64,000 nucleotides of DNA from Akebia trifoliata. Its lineage: Eukaryota > Streptophyta > Magnoliopsida > Ranunculales > Lardizabalaceae. Positions 46,001-58,459 of the stretch are shown in pieces. The DNA is taken from NCBI GenBank assembly GCA_017979445.1, contig CM030714.1:11267569-11331568 (forward strand), read 5' to 3'. The notes beneath the pieces are model-generated. The model had not been told where the DNA came from. It saw only the letters and a list, made by a program, of their open reading frames with translations, and searched no databases. The translations under genes were made by a program, and so were the position numbers. Position 1 is the first letter of the stretch; the number at the start of each line of letters is the position of its first letter.

Positions 46001-49000
46001 ATTCTCAAGATGTTTAATAACTTGAGGAGAATGGACAACAGTTAGAACAAATTGGTTCACCAATCCATCAAGACTCAACCATCGTAATTGAAGATTTATT
46101 ACCAGTAGTTCTGAGAAGATCTCTCAGAGTAAGAAGACCTGCCATTTCAGATGACTACGTGGTGTATCTATAGGAATCTGACTTAGATATTGGGATTAAT
46201 AAAGATCCGGTTATATTTTCTCAAGCAATAGAAAATGATTATTTTATCAAGTGGATGGATGCCATGAAAGAAGAGTTAAAATCTATGGACCAGAATTGTG
46301 TTTAGGATCTCGTCGAATTGTTTCATAAAAGTAAGAAAGTCGGTTGTAAATGGGTCTTCAAGACCAAACGCGACGTAAAAGGCAATGTCGAACGATTTAA
46401 AACTAGACTTGTGGCTAAAAAATTTACTCAGAAGGAAGGTATCAATTACAATAAGACATTCTCTCCAGTTTCAAAGAAAGACTCACTTAAAATCATTATA
46501 GCATTGGTGACTCGTTATGATTTGGAGTTACACTAAATGGATGTGAAAACGAACTTCTTAAATGAGAGTTTGGATGAAGAAATCTACATAAAACAGCCTG
46601 AAGGGTTCACAGAAAAGGAAAAAAGAAAAGTTAGCCTGCAGACTTAAGAAATCCATTTACGGACTTAAACAAGCTTTAAGGCAATGGTAAATAAAGTTTA
46701 ACAATACCATTATTTTCTCCGAATTTAAGGAAAGCACTGTCTATCAGTGTATATATCTGAAGATTAGTGGGACCAAGTTTATAATATAGGTTTTGTATGT
46801 AGATATTTTGTTAGCTAGTAGTGATCTTGGTTTGTTACACGAAACTAAGAATTATCTCACTAAGAATTTTAAGATGGTTAATGTGGGTGAGGCAACATAT
46901 GTCATTGGCATAGAAATCCTTATGAATCGATCTCAAGACTTATTAGGATTGTCTCAGAAATATTATATAAATAGAGTCTTAGAGAGATATAAATGCAATT
47001 TTGTTCTATTGATGACGTGCCTATCGGAAAAGGAGACAAGTTCAATTTGATGCAATGTTCGCAGAATGATTTACAAAGGGAGCAGATGAAGGATATACCA
47101 CACGGTTCAACTATTGGGAATTCGATGTATGCTCAGACATGTACTAAACCGGATATCAATTTTGCAATTAGAATGTTAGGAGATATCAAAGTAACTCGAG
47201 AATATATCATTCGAAAACTGCAAAGAAGGTTATGAGGTATCTATAAGAGACAAAGGACAATATGCTCACTTACAGGAGATCATATCATCTAGAAGTGATC
47301 AGATACTCAGATTCAGATTTTGTCGGATGCTCTGATAGCAGAAAGTTTACATCGGATTTTGTATTTCTACTAGCAGGAGGAGCTATCTCGTAGAAGAGTG
47401 TGAAGTAGAGCATTACTGTTTCATCCACTATGGAAGTTGAATTCGTGGCATGTTTTGAGGCCACGAGACATGCTCTATGATTGTGGAATTTTATCTTAGG
47501 ACTTGGGATTGTCAACTCTATAGTCAGGCCGCTAAAGATATATTGTGACAATACTGCAACTGTGTTTTTCTCTAAAAACGGAAAGTACACGGACGATGCG
47601 AAACACATGGATGTCAAGTACTTAGTGGGTTGAGAAAGAGTCCAGAAACAATTAGTGTCATTAGAAAACATTAGCACCGCTCGAATGATAGCTGATCTAT
47701 TGACAAAAACATTATCACCAAAAGCTTACAGAGAACATGATATCAGGATGGATCTTTTGGGAAAATCTTTTATGTATTTGGAATAGATCACTCTGAAGTG
47801 GTTATGTAATTGCCATTAACATTAATATTAAATAAAGTTTATTTCTGTTTATTTCTTATTTCTATTTACATTATGCATATTTTGTTTGGATTTAAGTAAT
47901 ACAGGAAATGTTTTGACAAGACAAATGAAAGGGGCATAATTAAAGGCTATATGATGGTGTGGTATATAGAATGAAGTAGGACATAGATGACATACAACCG
48001 CCATGACTCACATTAATATCTAATCGAAATATGGCATTAAAAAATCTAATTGTATATTGGGAATATTGATGATTTTAAAATTCATAATCACGTATAAAAT
48101 GATTTTTGGTTATAGAATCCTAAAGATAAGTCTTTTTTAAAATATTTTGAAAATTCACTATTAGCACAATCGGTCTAATGGGCCAAGTGGGAGAATATTA
48201 AAATTTTATATCGTGTGGCCCATTGACCTCACGATTTTTGTTGTTTAATTGCACAAAGATTTTATATACATAATAGATAGCAATATTAAAGATTCTCAAT
48301 ATCGTTAGAATTATGAATATTTTTTAAAGTTAGTAAGAGACCTTGATGGATAGGAAACTTACTAAAATAATAACTCTAGGCCCTCAACCTTCATCTATAA
48401 AAAGGATCGACGACCCCATATTGGAAATACAAAAAAGAGAGAACGTATGTGTGGAAAACATATAAAGTAAAAAGTTCACAATAGTGATATTCATCAATCA
48501 TTAGTATTCAGCCGATCTATATAGAGAGAAGGGAGAAGGTGACTCTAGAAGGAAGAGATCAATTTGATTGGGGTTTTGAAAACTTCGAGGAATACATGGA
48601 TAGAGGGCACATCTTCAACGTTTTGGATCAATAATTCACAATGGCACAAGATAAGTACCCTTAACTCATTTTACATTGAATGAATAGTGTGTTTGAGATA
48701 TGTAATAAATTAGATCCTATAGGGAAAAATCAAAGTATATTAAAGTCATGTTTTAGGATTTTGAATGCGTAAAATCTAACATCTATCGCTTTACCATATA
48801 AAGAAAAAAGATTATTTGGACAGGTATTTCAATACCCTGTTTCCTCCACATTCTCTTCTTTTCTTTCTTCTTCATTGCTCTTTACTTTTTAACCAGATCA
48901 ACATTTTTTTCTACTAAGTATGAGAACGAAGTACGATCTTTCTGTTTCTTCATTTGGGACTCTGTGAGTAATATGTAAACAGTACCAGTGAATAACTTTG

Positions 49001-52000
49001 TGTGAACAGTACTCATGAATAGTATCCCCTGATGAGTACTCAATTCAAGTAGCTCCTTTGTTTCGATCATTCTTGAATAATTATGATGTTTTTGGTGAAG
49101 GATTAGACAGTTATACGACTTGAATGGTTTTGGAGCTATTGTTTAAAAAAATAATTATATCTTTGGCTAGTTTGTGTCTTTTTTTCTCGTGAAATAGCAA
49201 GTAATTTGTCTAATTCTGCACCATCTGTTTCAGTTCCTGTTCCTTTATTTATTGATTCACAAGATACAGATCTTCCCATTGCCTCATGCAAGGGAAGACA
49301 TAGTTTCACTACTTATCAATAGATAAATGAACAGATCTTCCCATTGTGTCTTATCAGTCATTATTTCCTTCACTTCAAGCTTTTATTGCATTTGTGTTCC
49401 CCTTTTATATGCCATCTAGTGTATTGATGTTGTTGGAGATCCAAAGTGGAAGGAAGCTAAACGAGAAGAAATGAGAGTTCTCAATAAAAATGGAACTAGG
49501 GAATTGGTGACACTTTTTGCAGGAAAGAGTATTGTAGGATGCAAGTAGGTGTTTACTATGAAACCCAACACTGATGGATCAGGTGAGAGATTTAAATCAC
49601 AATTAGTGGCAAAGGGGTTCACACAATGTATGGTATTGACCAGGGTTACCCAATTCATTGTTTAAGTACCGAACTACCAACCGGCCCGAATCAAACCAGT
49701 TTGCGGTATGATTCGCTCTTGGTTCATGAAATGTAGCGAACCAAATGTCTTTCTTAATTTAAGTTAATTTTTCCACCCCTCCACAAATTGATAATATTTG
49801 AAATATCTTCCTAAAATTTCAAATTGAGAGCATGCCCCTTTGACCTTCGTCTTTTTTACTAGATTGATGGAAAATGAGCAAATACCCTCATCTTCAACCT
49901 GTAAATAAAAATATCTGATTTTTTTTCTTCCCCAAATCTACCATCTTCAATACCTTTTGTACCTATTCATCACTCCAACCTTTGAATACTTTCATTTTTG
50001 TCTACCCCTGCGAACCAGGTTCATTCTTGATTGGCAAACCACGAACTCGAATTTGAGCAGAGCAAACCCACAAACCAAGTAACATAGGTATTGACTACCC
50101 GTGGCATTTTCTCCTGAAGCTAAGATAAATATACACGCATTACTCTCCATTGCAGCAAATATGAGGTGACCCCTAACATCAGATGGATATAAAAAGTATC
50201 TTCCTAAGGTGCCTTTAAAAAAAGCCTCCAGGCTTCGAAGGAAAGGTATGCAAGATAAAAGAAAGCTATCTACAACCTCAAACAGTCTCCGAAGGCATGG
50301 TTTGAGAAGTTCAGCATGGCAGTTAAGAAACTGGGATATATTCAAAGTCATGCTGATCACACTTTGTTTGTGATGCACTCAGGAACCACTACCATAACAT
50401 TGATTGTCTATGTTGATAATATTGTTGTAACAAGTAATAACCCTTTTGAAATTCAAAATTTGAAAGTCTAAGATTAAGGATCTAGAGCCCATGAAATAGT
50501 TTTTTGGGATTGAAGTTCCCAGATCTCGAAAGGGCATATTCACATCTTAAAAGAAATATATCCTATATCTACTAATAGATGTTGGGAAAGTTGGGGCCAA
50601 GCCCGCATATAGTTCAACGGAGAAAAATCATAAATTACACGAAGTGGGGCTAAGCAACCGTTGAAGAAATAAGTATGCTTTAAGTGTTATAAATTATTTT
50701 ATGCATGCTCCTCGGTCTACTCATCTAAAAGTTGTTCAGGGGATACTGAGATATCTTAAATCGTCCCTAGAGAAGGGACTGCTGTTTGGAAATCATTGCC
50801 ATTTGAAAGTAAAGCTTCTACATATGCAGACTGAGCATAGTCTGGAACTGAGACATTCCACTTCAGGATATTGTACTTATGTTGGAGGTGATCTTTTGAC
50901 GTGGAGAAGTAAGAAGCAAATAGCTGTTGCAAGATCTAGCGCAAAGGCTAAATATAGAGCTATGACACATGGTACATGCATGCTACAATGGTTGAGAATT
51001 CTATTCCAGGGAAGGACCAATGAATTTATATTGTGACAATATAACTGCTATTAGTATTGCTAATAATCCAGTTTAACATGACAGGACAACATATAGAAAT
51101 GGGTCACAACTTTATTAGAGAAAAGGTAGCACGCAAGGAAATTTATCTTCCATATATGCTAAGTGAAGATCAACTAGTAGATATTCACTCCAAAGCTGTC
51201 AATATCAATCTCATTCACGACATCATCAAGATGTTGGGCATGATAAAAATGGTGTTTCTTGCAATCAAAATAAATTTTTTGGTCAAGTTACAGAAGCAAA
51301 TATGATTTTGAAATATTTACGTAGCTTGGATAAATTTTACTGTATGTATAAAAAATATTGTAGTGAATTTACCTCTATACCCCTTTAATTTTTAAAAATT
51401 ACATAACCGATATTTTAAAACCTAAAGGATATAAAGGCAGTTTCACTACAAAAGTTTTTACACATATGGTAAACACTATCTGGTATGTAAATATTTCAAA
51501 ATCGTATCTGATTATGTAATTTGACCGAAAGTTTTATCTGAAGGCATAAAATGCATTTTTTTGTCATAACCAACGCCAAACCATCCACGTTGAGATAATA
51601 TTAGATAGTTAGTTCATTTAAGTAAGTGTTTTGCATATTATAGTGTATACAATTAATGTGACATTACAGTATAATTGGTTTTTGTTGTTATACTTCCAAA
51701 TACTTGCACCATTGGGAAGCGGGACTATGATGATTTTTATCTCCACTCTCCATATAGTTGTTTATTGTCCATTTGTACTTTGATAAAGTACGTGCACTTC
51801 AATGTATGCTTCATCATTTTCCTAAATTTCAATGAAAATTTCCTTAATATTTTCAGTATTTCCACAACATTTATGTTCCCCAGAATTGTATTGATTTCCA
51901 TACTAAATGAATGTCCACGTTCAGGCTGGCCAAAATAGACACCGAGATTGAAATTTATTATATTGATATATGAGATATACATTTTATTTCCAAATATGTG

Positions 52001-55000
52001 CATTCAGTATTTTCTTAAAAATAGGAATTACTTGATTAACAAAAAAAAATGGAGAGGAAATCATATTTAGGATTCTGTTATACTGGTTCAGAAACTGACA
52101 TTATTTACTGTCATAATTATTAACCAATTAAATAATCGGGATTTGGAATGGTGTCCCATTCCTATAATCTAGGTACACTGTCTACGTGGCAGGTTTTTGT
52201 TGGAGTTTAAAACACCTGGGGCTCCTAACCAAGCCATTTTACACTTAGCATGAAGCCCAATGTATTGAAACTCCAATAAAAACTTGTCAAGTAGACATGC
52301 ACTGTTATAGGAACAGGACACCATTCTGGATCACGATTCCCAACTAAAATACCGTGCTCGAGTTAAATTGAATGCTATGAAGTCAGGAGGCAATAAGTAC
52401 CGATGAACATACATATTTGGACATACTTGACTATGAAGGGGATCCAGTTCTCTCGAAATGAGTTGTTGCAGTGCCAAAATTGTAAAAGATACGGCAACTA
52501 TTGGATCCACATTCAAGTGGGGACGTGCAGCATGTCCACCAAGTCCTTCAAGTTTTGCTTCAAAAACACATCCAGCAGCTAGTGCAGATCCCGCAATGGA
52601 TGCAATGCTTCCAGTGGGCCTTGTGCTGTCAATATGCATTCCAAAGATTGCTTCAGCATCACCAAGGGCACCTTCCTTTATCATGTGAGCTGCACCTAGA
52701 CCTCCCTCCTCTGCAGGTTGGAAAAGAAGCCTCACGGTTCCCTTCATCAAGTAACATGAAAAAGTTAAGGGATTCCAATTGACACAACAAAGAATAGTTT
52801 TACATGGAATTGAATTAACATAAGACATGACCTTAGAAAGGATTGAATGGAGGAACATAATTCGTTCACTTGAAGCCAAAAGCTGATGATGATGCACAAT
52901 CAGTATAGAAACATTGAAGTAATACAAAACATACATTACTGTGCAAATACTGTTCAAGGCAGGAAAAATGAACAAATTAAGATTTCTTACTGTCATGGTT
53001 GTCCAAATGAGGTGTCCTACATAATTCATTTTGCCAAAAAAAAATTTTCTGCTATGTAAGTGGGGAATCAGTTGACCACATTCTTCTCCATTGTCCTTTT
53101 GCGGCAAACATCTGGTCCCATTTTCTGTAGTTGTTCAGTGCTAATTGGGTCTTCCAAATTCCACTTTATCTTTATTCCATTGCTGGAGTCATAATGTTTT
53201 CGCAGGTAGGAAAAGAAGTCTCTGGGTCTTGCTCCCCTTTGCAATTTGGTGCAGCTTGTCGAAGGAGAGAAATAGAAGGATCTTTTCAGGGGAGGAAATG
53301 CCTCGCCATGACATGATTTTGTTTATTATTGGGTTACTGTTTCACTGGTGCAAGTTGGATATTGCTTTTAAAGGGGTCTTTTTTTGAGGAATTTTTATTT
53401 AGATGGGAGTCCCTTTTTATTTTGTAAGGTTTTCTTTGCTTGTCTTTCTACTTTTGGTTGGTCACCTTGACCGCCTTGTTTTAATATATTTGGTTTATTT
53501 ATCAAAAAAACCAAAAAAAAAAAAACCAAGAAGAAGAAGAAGAAGCAGAGGTGTAATAAGATACCAACCCAAACAGAAAAGAGAGAGTTGGTAAGCTTGA
53601 GCATACAACAGATGATTTAATCTTACTCAAATTTATGCTTTGACTCATTATATCTATACCACAGATTTTGATTTATAATATGAATACAATGACTCATCAA
53701 AGAAACCAAATTTTGCAAGAGAGATGATTATTCTGCCCGTATAGTGTTTCTTTACACTACACTTCTTGTCCCAGGCCTGGATAAAGGAGTACTACAGAAC
53801 ATACAAGATGGTTTGTTTCATGCCACAATAATAAAATGTATGGCACAGGCCACATGAGAGGCTAGTTTAGAATGGCTACTACTTACAAGGCCACCTGGTG
53901 CTGGGTCATCAATGCAGCCACAAGAAAGAATTGCAGCAGGAAGTCATCTAGATATATTACTACGTTAACAGGGCAATGATATCCACCACACCAAATCCTT
54001 CCTGGGTTGAATTCACTCTATAATCCAACCATTAGAGGTTAGGACTCAGCTTATTTGAAAAGTTTACTCAGCATTGACCATGGTAAAGTACTGGTGCCAT
54101 TACCCACAATCTTGTTCACTTGGAATTTCCAAAACAGAAAATCTCACATATAGCAAAGTAAACTCATCTATGCATATTGATCATTGGCACTTTCAGGTCA
54201 CAAACCTGAATCCCACCCCCCCCCCCAAGCACGCTAATACACACACACATGCTCACATCCTTGCTTGAATTGTAGCTAATGGCTAGACTGGACTGCTCAA
54301 TTGGATTAGCTTACCTTGCTGACGAAACTAGATCAGATGCTTGATCTGGACTTGAAGTTTTTTTTCCTACTAAGATGTGGTCGGCAGTTGGATGTCTGCA
54401 ATGTCCCTATCTGTGTGACCAGTTTTAAGGTTTTGGTTACCACTTAACACACAAACCACCATCTAATTGAAGTATCAAACACTAAAGTTTCATGTGCACT
54501 TGCCGTTGTACATATGCTTAAGACTATATGCATTAAAAATCATCAATATTTCTTTCTTTATCTCAATTATTGGTTCATAGGCAAGCAAGTGAACGCATGT
54601 ATTAAAAAAGGTCACTGGAATTACCATTCAAAGACTTACCAAATTGGCGGCTTGGAAAAATTTAGTTGCACAACTTATCATCTATTAGTCCAAAAAAAAA
54701 AAAAAAAAAAATTTGTTTCTTATAGATTCCCATTAGTAAAATTCAATAAGAATAACAAAAATACCTTGATATCATCTTTGCGTTGATTAAGCAATTTAGC
54801 TGCTCCAATTAGCATTGTCACATGGGCATCATGTCCACAACCATGCATTTTACCATCAATTTTACTCTTATGTTCCCACTCCACAAGCTCCTAAATCAAC
54901 AACCCAAACTTCAAAACTTTAGGTTAAAAAAGAAAAAGCAACAAATCCAACAAAAATAAAGACATGGGTCGACATACCTGCAATGGAAGAGCATCCATAT

Positions 55001-55331
55001 CAGCTCTAAGTGCAACAATTGGTGGAGAACCAGACCCAATTTGTGCAACAATACCAGTTTTGGCAAATGGGAAGACATAAGAGATGCCAAGTTTATCGAG
55101 TTCTCTTCGAATAAGAGCACTGGTGTTATGTTCTTCGAATCTGAGTTCTGGGTTTTCATGGATTTCTCTCCTCACTGAGACTAACCAGTCTTTGTCTCTC
55201 TTAGCTGAACTTAGAAGATCTCTTGAGTAGCTTTCGTCGTAATCTCCATGAAATGCCGAGAGTGAAGAAGAAGAAGAAGATAAGAAAATCAAAATGGGTA
55301 GAAAGAAATTCAACAAAAAGCCAACTTCCAT
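40076..55331 (-). CDS. ILR1: ILR1-like IAA-amino acid amidohydrolase (M20 family), 5 exons, 439 aa
   Basis: Exons (minus): 55331-54978, 54890-54765, 52741-52427, 41197-41069, 40471-40076; all phase 0 with GT-AG introns. The family hydrolyses amide-linked IAA-amino acid conjugates in the ER lumen to release auxin. Residues 1-25 look like a signal peptide (hydrophobic [14 protein letters not shown]). Metal-ligand and active-site residues are present: RADMDALP (about 109-116), GCGHDAH with C136 and H138, FQPAEEG with E171/E172, GMH (H196) and LPHSPHF (H399). The satellite dimerisation region spans exons 3-4 ([28 protein letters not shown]). The C terminus ends TNLSD, not a KDEL-type signal, as in ILR1 and unlike IAR3/ILL2. 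Length is normal. Intron 3 is 11.2 kb because of Copia insertions. The protein appears intact. Confidence 0.92.
40550..40950 (-). mobile_element. LINE tail remnant in intron 4 of the ILR1-like gene
   Basis: The minus-strand frames give [20 protein letters not shown] and [13 protein letters not shown], the C-terminal signature seen in the other LINE tails, followed by LFLVVRFKT. No poly(A) tract or target duplication remains, so it is an old copy with approximate limits. Confidence 0.55.
41710..42298 (+). repeat. 5' LTR of Copia-4
   Basis: It begins TGTTAGAATTCTATATCGTG and ends GTAAAATCTAACA. It aligns along its full length with 48196-48781. Confidence 0.9.
42480..43125 (+). repeat. Minisatellite in the Copia-4 leader
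   Basis: The core CAATTGATTTCGGTTTTGCT with variants recurs more than ten times between the primer-binding site and gag, separated by TATATACATTGA-like stretches. It is diverged, with no coding sense. It probably arose by slippage during reverse transcription. Confidence 0.8.
43363..43415 (-). mobile_element. Poly(A)-only retroposition scar with 18-bp target duplication
   Basis: AATTTCATTTAACTAATT is present at 43363-43380 and 43398-43415. The 17 inserted bases are T10 followed by ATAAGTA. On the minus strand this is a few bases of LINE 3' end and a poly(A) tail. It lies inside the Copia-4 leader, so it is younger than that element. It has the same form as 813-886. Confidence 0.75.
43920..44071 (+). 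repeat. 76-bp tandem duplication in Copia-4 gag
   Basis: 43920-43995 and 43996-44071 are adjacent copies beginning AACAACAT(T/C)AAGACCTCCC and ending GAAAAATTTAAGT, with a few substitutions. The period is not a multiple of 3, so the duplication itself breaks the gag frame. Confidence 0.85.
48196..48781 (+). repeat. 3' LTR of Copia-4
   Basis: It begins TATTAAAATTTTATATCGTG (TG changed to TA) after GTGGGAGAA and ends GTAAAATCTAACA. It is followed by TCTAT, the probable target duplication. Confidence 0.9.
49190..51260 (+). mobile_element. Copia-5: RT/RNase H fragment without LTRs
   Basis: Plus-strand remnants: [11 protein letters not shown] (about 49280), [17 protein letters not shown] (49450), IVGCK and [20 protein letters not shown] (49530-49610), [12 protein letters not shown] and [12 protein letters not shown] (50270-50390), [11 protein letters not shown] (50407-50440), then RNase [21 protein letters not shown] (50900-50960) and [13 protein letters not shown] (51160-51200). 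There are stops and frameshifts. It is closest to the TE family of Copia-1/3, not Copia-4. No LTR was found on either side. Confidence 0.8.
49641..50086. mobile_element. 446-bp non-autonomous DNA element with 8-9-bp target duplication
   Basis: It interrupts the Copia-5 RT between FTQ-YGID and the continuation [17 protein letters not shown] is present at 49632-49640 and 50087-50095. The ends (CAGGGTTACCC and GTAACATA) share only a short inverted GTTAC. A CAGGG start and a duplication of 8 bp (GTATTGAC) would fit hAT; 9 bp would fit Mutator. The interior has AACCGGCCCGAATCAAACC and related motifs and no ORF. Confidence 0.7.
52144..52329. mobile_element. Palindromic MITE next to exon 3 of the ILR1-like gene
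   Basis: TGGAATGGTGTCCCATTCCT at the left is mirrored by AGGAACAGGACACCATTCTG at the right, and GTTGGAGTTT by AAACTCCAAT nearer the centre (arms about 60 bp, with internal ACACTGTCTACGTGGCAGG pairing). It lies in intron 3, about 100 bp from the exon 3 donor site at 52426. Confidence 0.75.
53030..53540 (+). mobile_element. LINE 3' end in intron 2 of the ILR1-like gene
   Basis: Plus-strand frames give [37 protein letters not shown] and [19 protein letters not shown], the LINE ORF2 end, then a 3' UTR with GGTTTATTTATC and an A-rich tail at 53504-53525. No target duplication was found. It is opposite in orientation to the host gene. Confidence 0.7.
53541..54764. other. Rest of ILR1-like intron 2, nothing recognised
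   Basis: AT-rich intron sequence with a C-run and CA repeat at about 54215-54248 and an A21 tract near 54690-54710. No ORF with a recognisable domain. Confidence 0.5.
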
Positions 55332-55416
55332 CTCCAGATTTGAACGAAATTCACTAAAGTTCGATCGAAAAGACAGACTAATTACTTGACTTTGAGAGTG
55401 TTGTAATAGATTTGCT

Positions 55417-55427
55417 GTATTTTAAAT
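55417..55427 (-). promoter_or_regulatory. Possible TATA element of the ILR1-like gene
   Basis: On the minus strand the sequence reads GTATTTAAAATACAG, about 90 bp upstream of the ATG at 55331. That is a plausible TATA-type element for a short 5' UTR. There is no supporting transcript evidence. Confidence 0.3.
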
Positions 55428-55429
55428 AC

Positions 55430-56003
55430 AGAAAGCTTGATGTCCGTTCAGAATCTTTGGTGACCAATACCAAAAACATTCACCTTGATTGGTGAATTTA
55501 GTTTGATTCATAATCATAGATTTGATGTATTTTATTTATTTTTAACTCAAATCTAATGTTTATATAGATCTCCAAGTAATTTTAAGAGTTAGAGATGTAG
55601 TTTTATAGAGTTTAGTGTAAAAGGTCTTTGGAAATATATTTGCAATGCAAACATATTTCTGTATTATGTTCGCAACTTATTTAAAATATGATCAGAGATT
55701 AACAGAGATGGTAAGGGAGATTGAATTTGCTCTCTAGATCACACATTTAAATTTATTTATGTCCATTCATAATAAGTGACTATATTTAACTACTGTACAC
55801 GTGTAAAATGATTGGTATGTGCGGCCCATGAAAACAAGAAAAGAAAATGCACATCTAAGTTTTTGTAGATACTATATCAATCATCAAAGGGCATATCAGT
55901 CATATTTGCCATACAAACATATCTCATTATCATGGTGTACAGAGTCATCAAAATCTTGATCCCAAGAATTTGGTGTTGGTTATGTAAATTATGTTATTCT
56001 ATT
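55430..56003. other. Intergenic, ILR1-like promoter side
   Basis: AT-rich DNA upstream of the ILR1-like gene. No ORF or mobile element recognised up to the SINE. Confidence 0.5.
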
Positions 56004-56260
56004 CAATTTTATTTTATTTTATTTTATTTTTTTATTTTTTATTTTTTTTATTTTTTGTAATCGAGGGAGTATCCCATCAACACTCTCACGTAAGCGTGAC
56101 GGACTAATCTCCCTTGGGGGCCCCGCATGACCAACCCCATACGAGATTTAAGGGGACAAACCCAAACCCATTTAAGTGCCACACAAGGTGGTGGGAAGGG
56201 GATTCAAAGACAAGACCTGGGGAGCACACCCAGTCTTACCATCAAGCCCAACCCCGGTTG
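56004..56260 (-). mobile_element. tRNA-derived SINE with 11-bp target duplication
   Basis: On the minus strand there is a box A-like GGTAAGACTGG (plus strand 56230-56240) and a box B-like TCTTTGAATCC (about 56200-56210) close to the right end. A GC-rich body follows, then an A-rich 3' tail (T-rich at 56004-56058). GTTATTCTATT (55993-56003) and GTTATTCCATT (56261-56271) form the target duplication. It differs from the SINE at 15.9-16.4 kb. Confidence 0.75.
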
Positions 56261-56271
56261 GTTATTCCATT

Positions 56272-58459
56272 TTATTTGAAGTCATGTCTTCTAATATTAT
56301 TTAAATCAAAATGGGTGTATCTAATTGAGGAATCATGATCTCTTCCCTAATTTGGCAATGTAAGATTGAATACAGTATGCAAACTTGTTTATTGAATGAT
56401 TTCTATATTAAAAATTCAACAATGTCTATCAGACATGCAGAGGTGGACCAGAGAAAGAAATTCACTTGTGGGGGCTGAACTAATAGTATAAAATTATAAA
56501 AATTATAAATAATATATATTATCCCTGTAAAAGACCCAAGAAAACAAGTTCGGATTTAATAGTTTTCTTAAAAGAAAATTTATTCAAAAAACCCACAATT
56601 GACTTTCTTTTCTATCTTATTTAATATATAGTATTTAAGAAGGCCCCACATGAATAAAGTATCGGGTTCAGATTCCATTTTTTTTAATTGTAGAATCTAC
56701 AACTTGTCCTTCTTCTTTGTTTTATACAATATAGAGTTGCCCCCACATGAAGCCAATGGATTTTGATTCTTTCCTCAACGAAGTCTTTAAGTAAAAGAAA
56801 TTATTAGGATCTAATCAATAAAAAAATTATAAGGATCTAGAATTTTTTTTACTCATAAACCCACAAGACACGCGTGCCTTTTATTTTTATAAATTATGAG
56901 GATCTGATTTTTTATTTTATTTTATTTATTATAAACCCATGAATGGCCTACTTTTGAAACTTCTAAAATGTTTTAGAGTTCTAGGAAAACTTGCATGAAA
57001 AAAGCAGATCTGAAATTTATATGATCAAAGAAACCTCAAGTTTAAAAAAAAAAAAAAATCCTTCTTTTTCACCTTATAATTACATCAAGAAAGGAGTTTT
57101 ACTAGACCCCAATCACCTCCACCAGTTTTATCAGAGTAATGAAGCGAAAAATCTTACATTGGGTAGAAATATTCATCATCTATGTTGATTTTAGATGATT
57201 TTGCCTCAATCTCTAAGTTTTTGGTGAAGAAAATTCAATTTTTTTATATTTAAAAAATAAGAGGATTTAAAAGAAAATCTTTAAAAAACAAAAAGGAAAA
57301 AAAAGGAAGAATAGATAATTTCTTACAACTCAAATTATTCTTAGAGGGAATAAGTAGAAAAGGTGAATTGAGTACAACCCTAACAGTTATGCCATTTTGA
57401 TCAAAATAACCTTTATTGATCAAAATCTCAAAATTACCGGGTAAAGTTGGCTTCACTCCCCATTCTCTCAAGAAGCCGCCCCCCGCCCCCCGCCCCCCCT
57501 TTCATTTTGATAAAAAGAAAAAAGAAATTCAAGAAAATTGCAGCTAATGACCCTGTAATCTTGGTTAATTTTCATAGCATTTGCAAATGCCACCTTTTAA
57601 TTTGAACTTAGGGTAATTTAGAAACAATCCCCTGTACAATTGGTGTTATTAGGTTTACTCCCTTGCAAAATATAAGATTAGCTTTACCCCGCTTGACCAT
57701 AAGTCAACATTACATTTTCTTTGTGATTTAACATTGAAATTTTGATTTTGATTTTTTCTTTTTTTTTTTCAGAATACTCTTCAAATACTTGAATTACTAT
57801 ATCAAAATTTGGAAACAATCAGAATTTCACTGTTAAATCATAAAAGAAAAAAAGCAACGTTGGTCAAGAGGTGGTAAAGCTAATCTTTCATTTTACAAGG
57901 GGGTAAACCTAATATCACCAATTTTACAAAGGGATGTTTCTAAAATACCTTTAAACTTAAATATCATTTTTAATTTTTAAAATTATAAAAGTATCTTTTT
58001 TAAAACCCTTTTAATTAATATTTTAAATTACAAATAAACCTTCAAAGGTATGTGAGTTTGCAAATGTCACCTTCTACTTAAATATAAAATTATTTTGTGG
58101 TGTAGTTCAGCCTTTCTTTGTAAGGTAGGATAAGTATATAAAATAAAGACTTCATAAATTTTTGTGGGACCATGGCCCCCCTTGTCTCTATGGAGTTCCC
58201 CTTGAAGACATCAACAGAGAAGTTCCAGTCACATAGAAAGTATATAAAATCACATTAAATACATGTACACATTCATACTTATTAATTACAGAATTTGGTG
58301 CGTATAAAATAAAGTCTATCCATGTTCCTATTAATCAAAAACTTAAACCAGATTCATAGTAAATAATTACCAATTACTAATTACATGTAGTGGTTGAATG
58401 ATGAAATAAGATTCGTGTTATTTGAGCTGAGATGAAGATTGTGATGATTCTCCATCCAT
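56272..58459. other. Intergenic, AT-rich, no gene recognised
   Basis: No ORF with a known domain. It contains homopolymer and GCCCCCC-type low-complexity runs (57478-57500). Short segments around 57600-57960 repeat a theme about AAATTACCCTAAGTT in both orientations, which may be an old MITE. The 3' UTR of the NAC gene lies at the right end. Confidence 0.45.

Larger units (their letters stand above)
41710..48781 (+). mobile_element. Copia-4: Tnt1/RIRE-like Copia element in intron 3 of the ILR1-like gene
   Basis: LTRs are 41710-42298 (589 bp) and 48196-48781 (586 bp). Flanks are GCTAT and TCTAT (one mismatch). The primer-binding site TGGTATCAGGACC starts at 42301, and a purine tract AAGTGGGAGAA precedes the 3' LTR. 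Order on the plus strand: gag (43680-44540, zinc knuckle near 44480), protease-like (44620, [12 protein letters not shown]), GAG-pre-integrase and integrase (45000-45760), RT (46230-47240, [16 protein letters not shown]; box YVDI) and RNase H (47280-47740). Many stops. It is inserted opposite to the transcription of the host gene. Confidence 0.9.

Noticed and set aside
57478..57500. GCCCCCCGCCCCCC run as a regulatory element
   Set aside because: Low complexity, isolated in intergenic DNA and not near a gene start.
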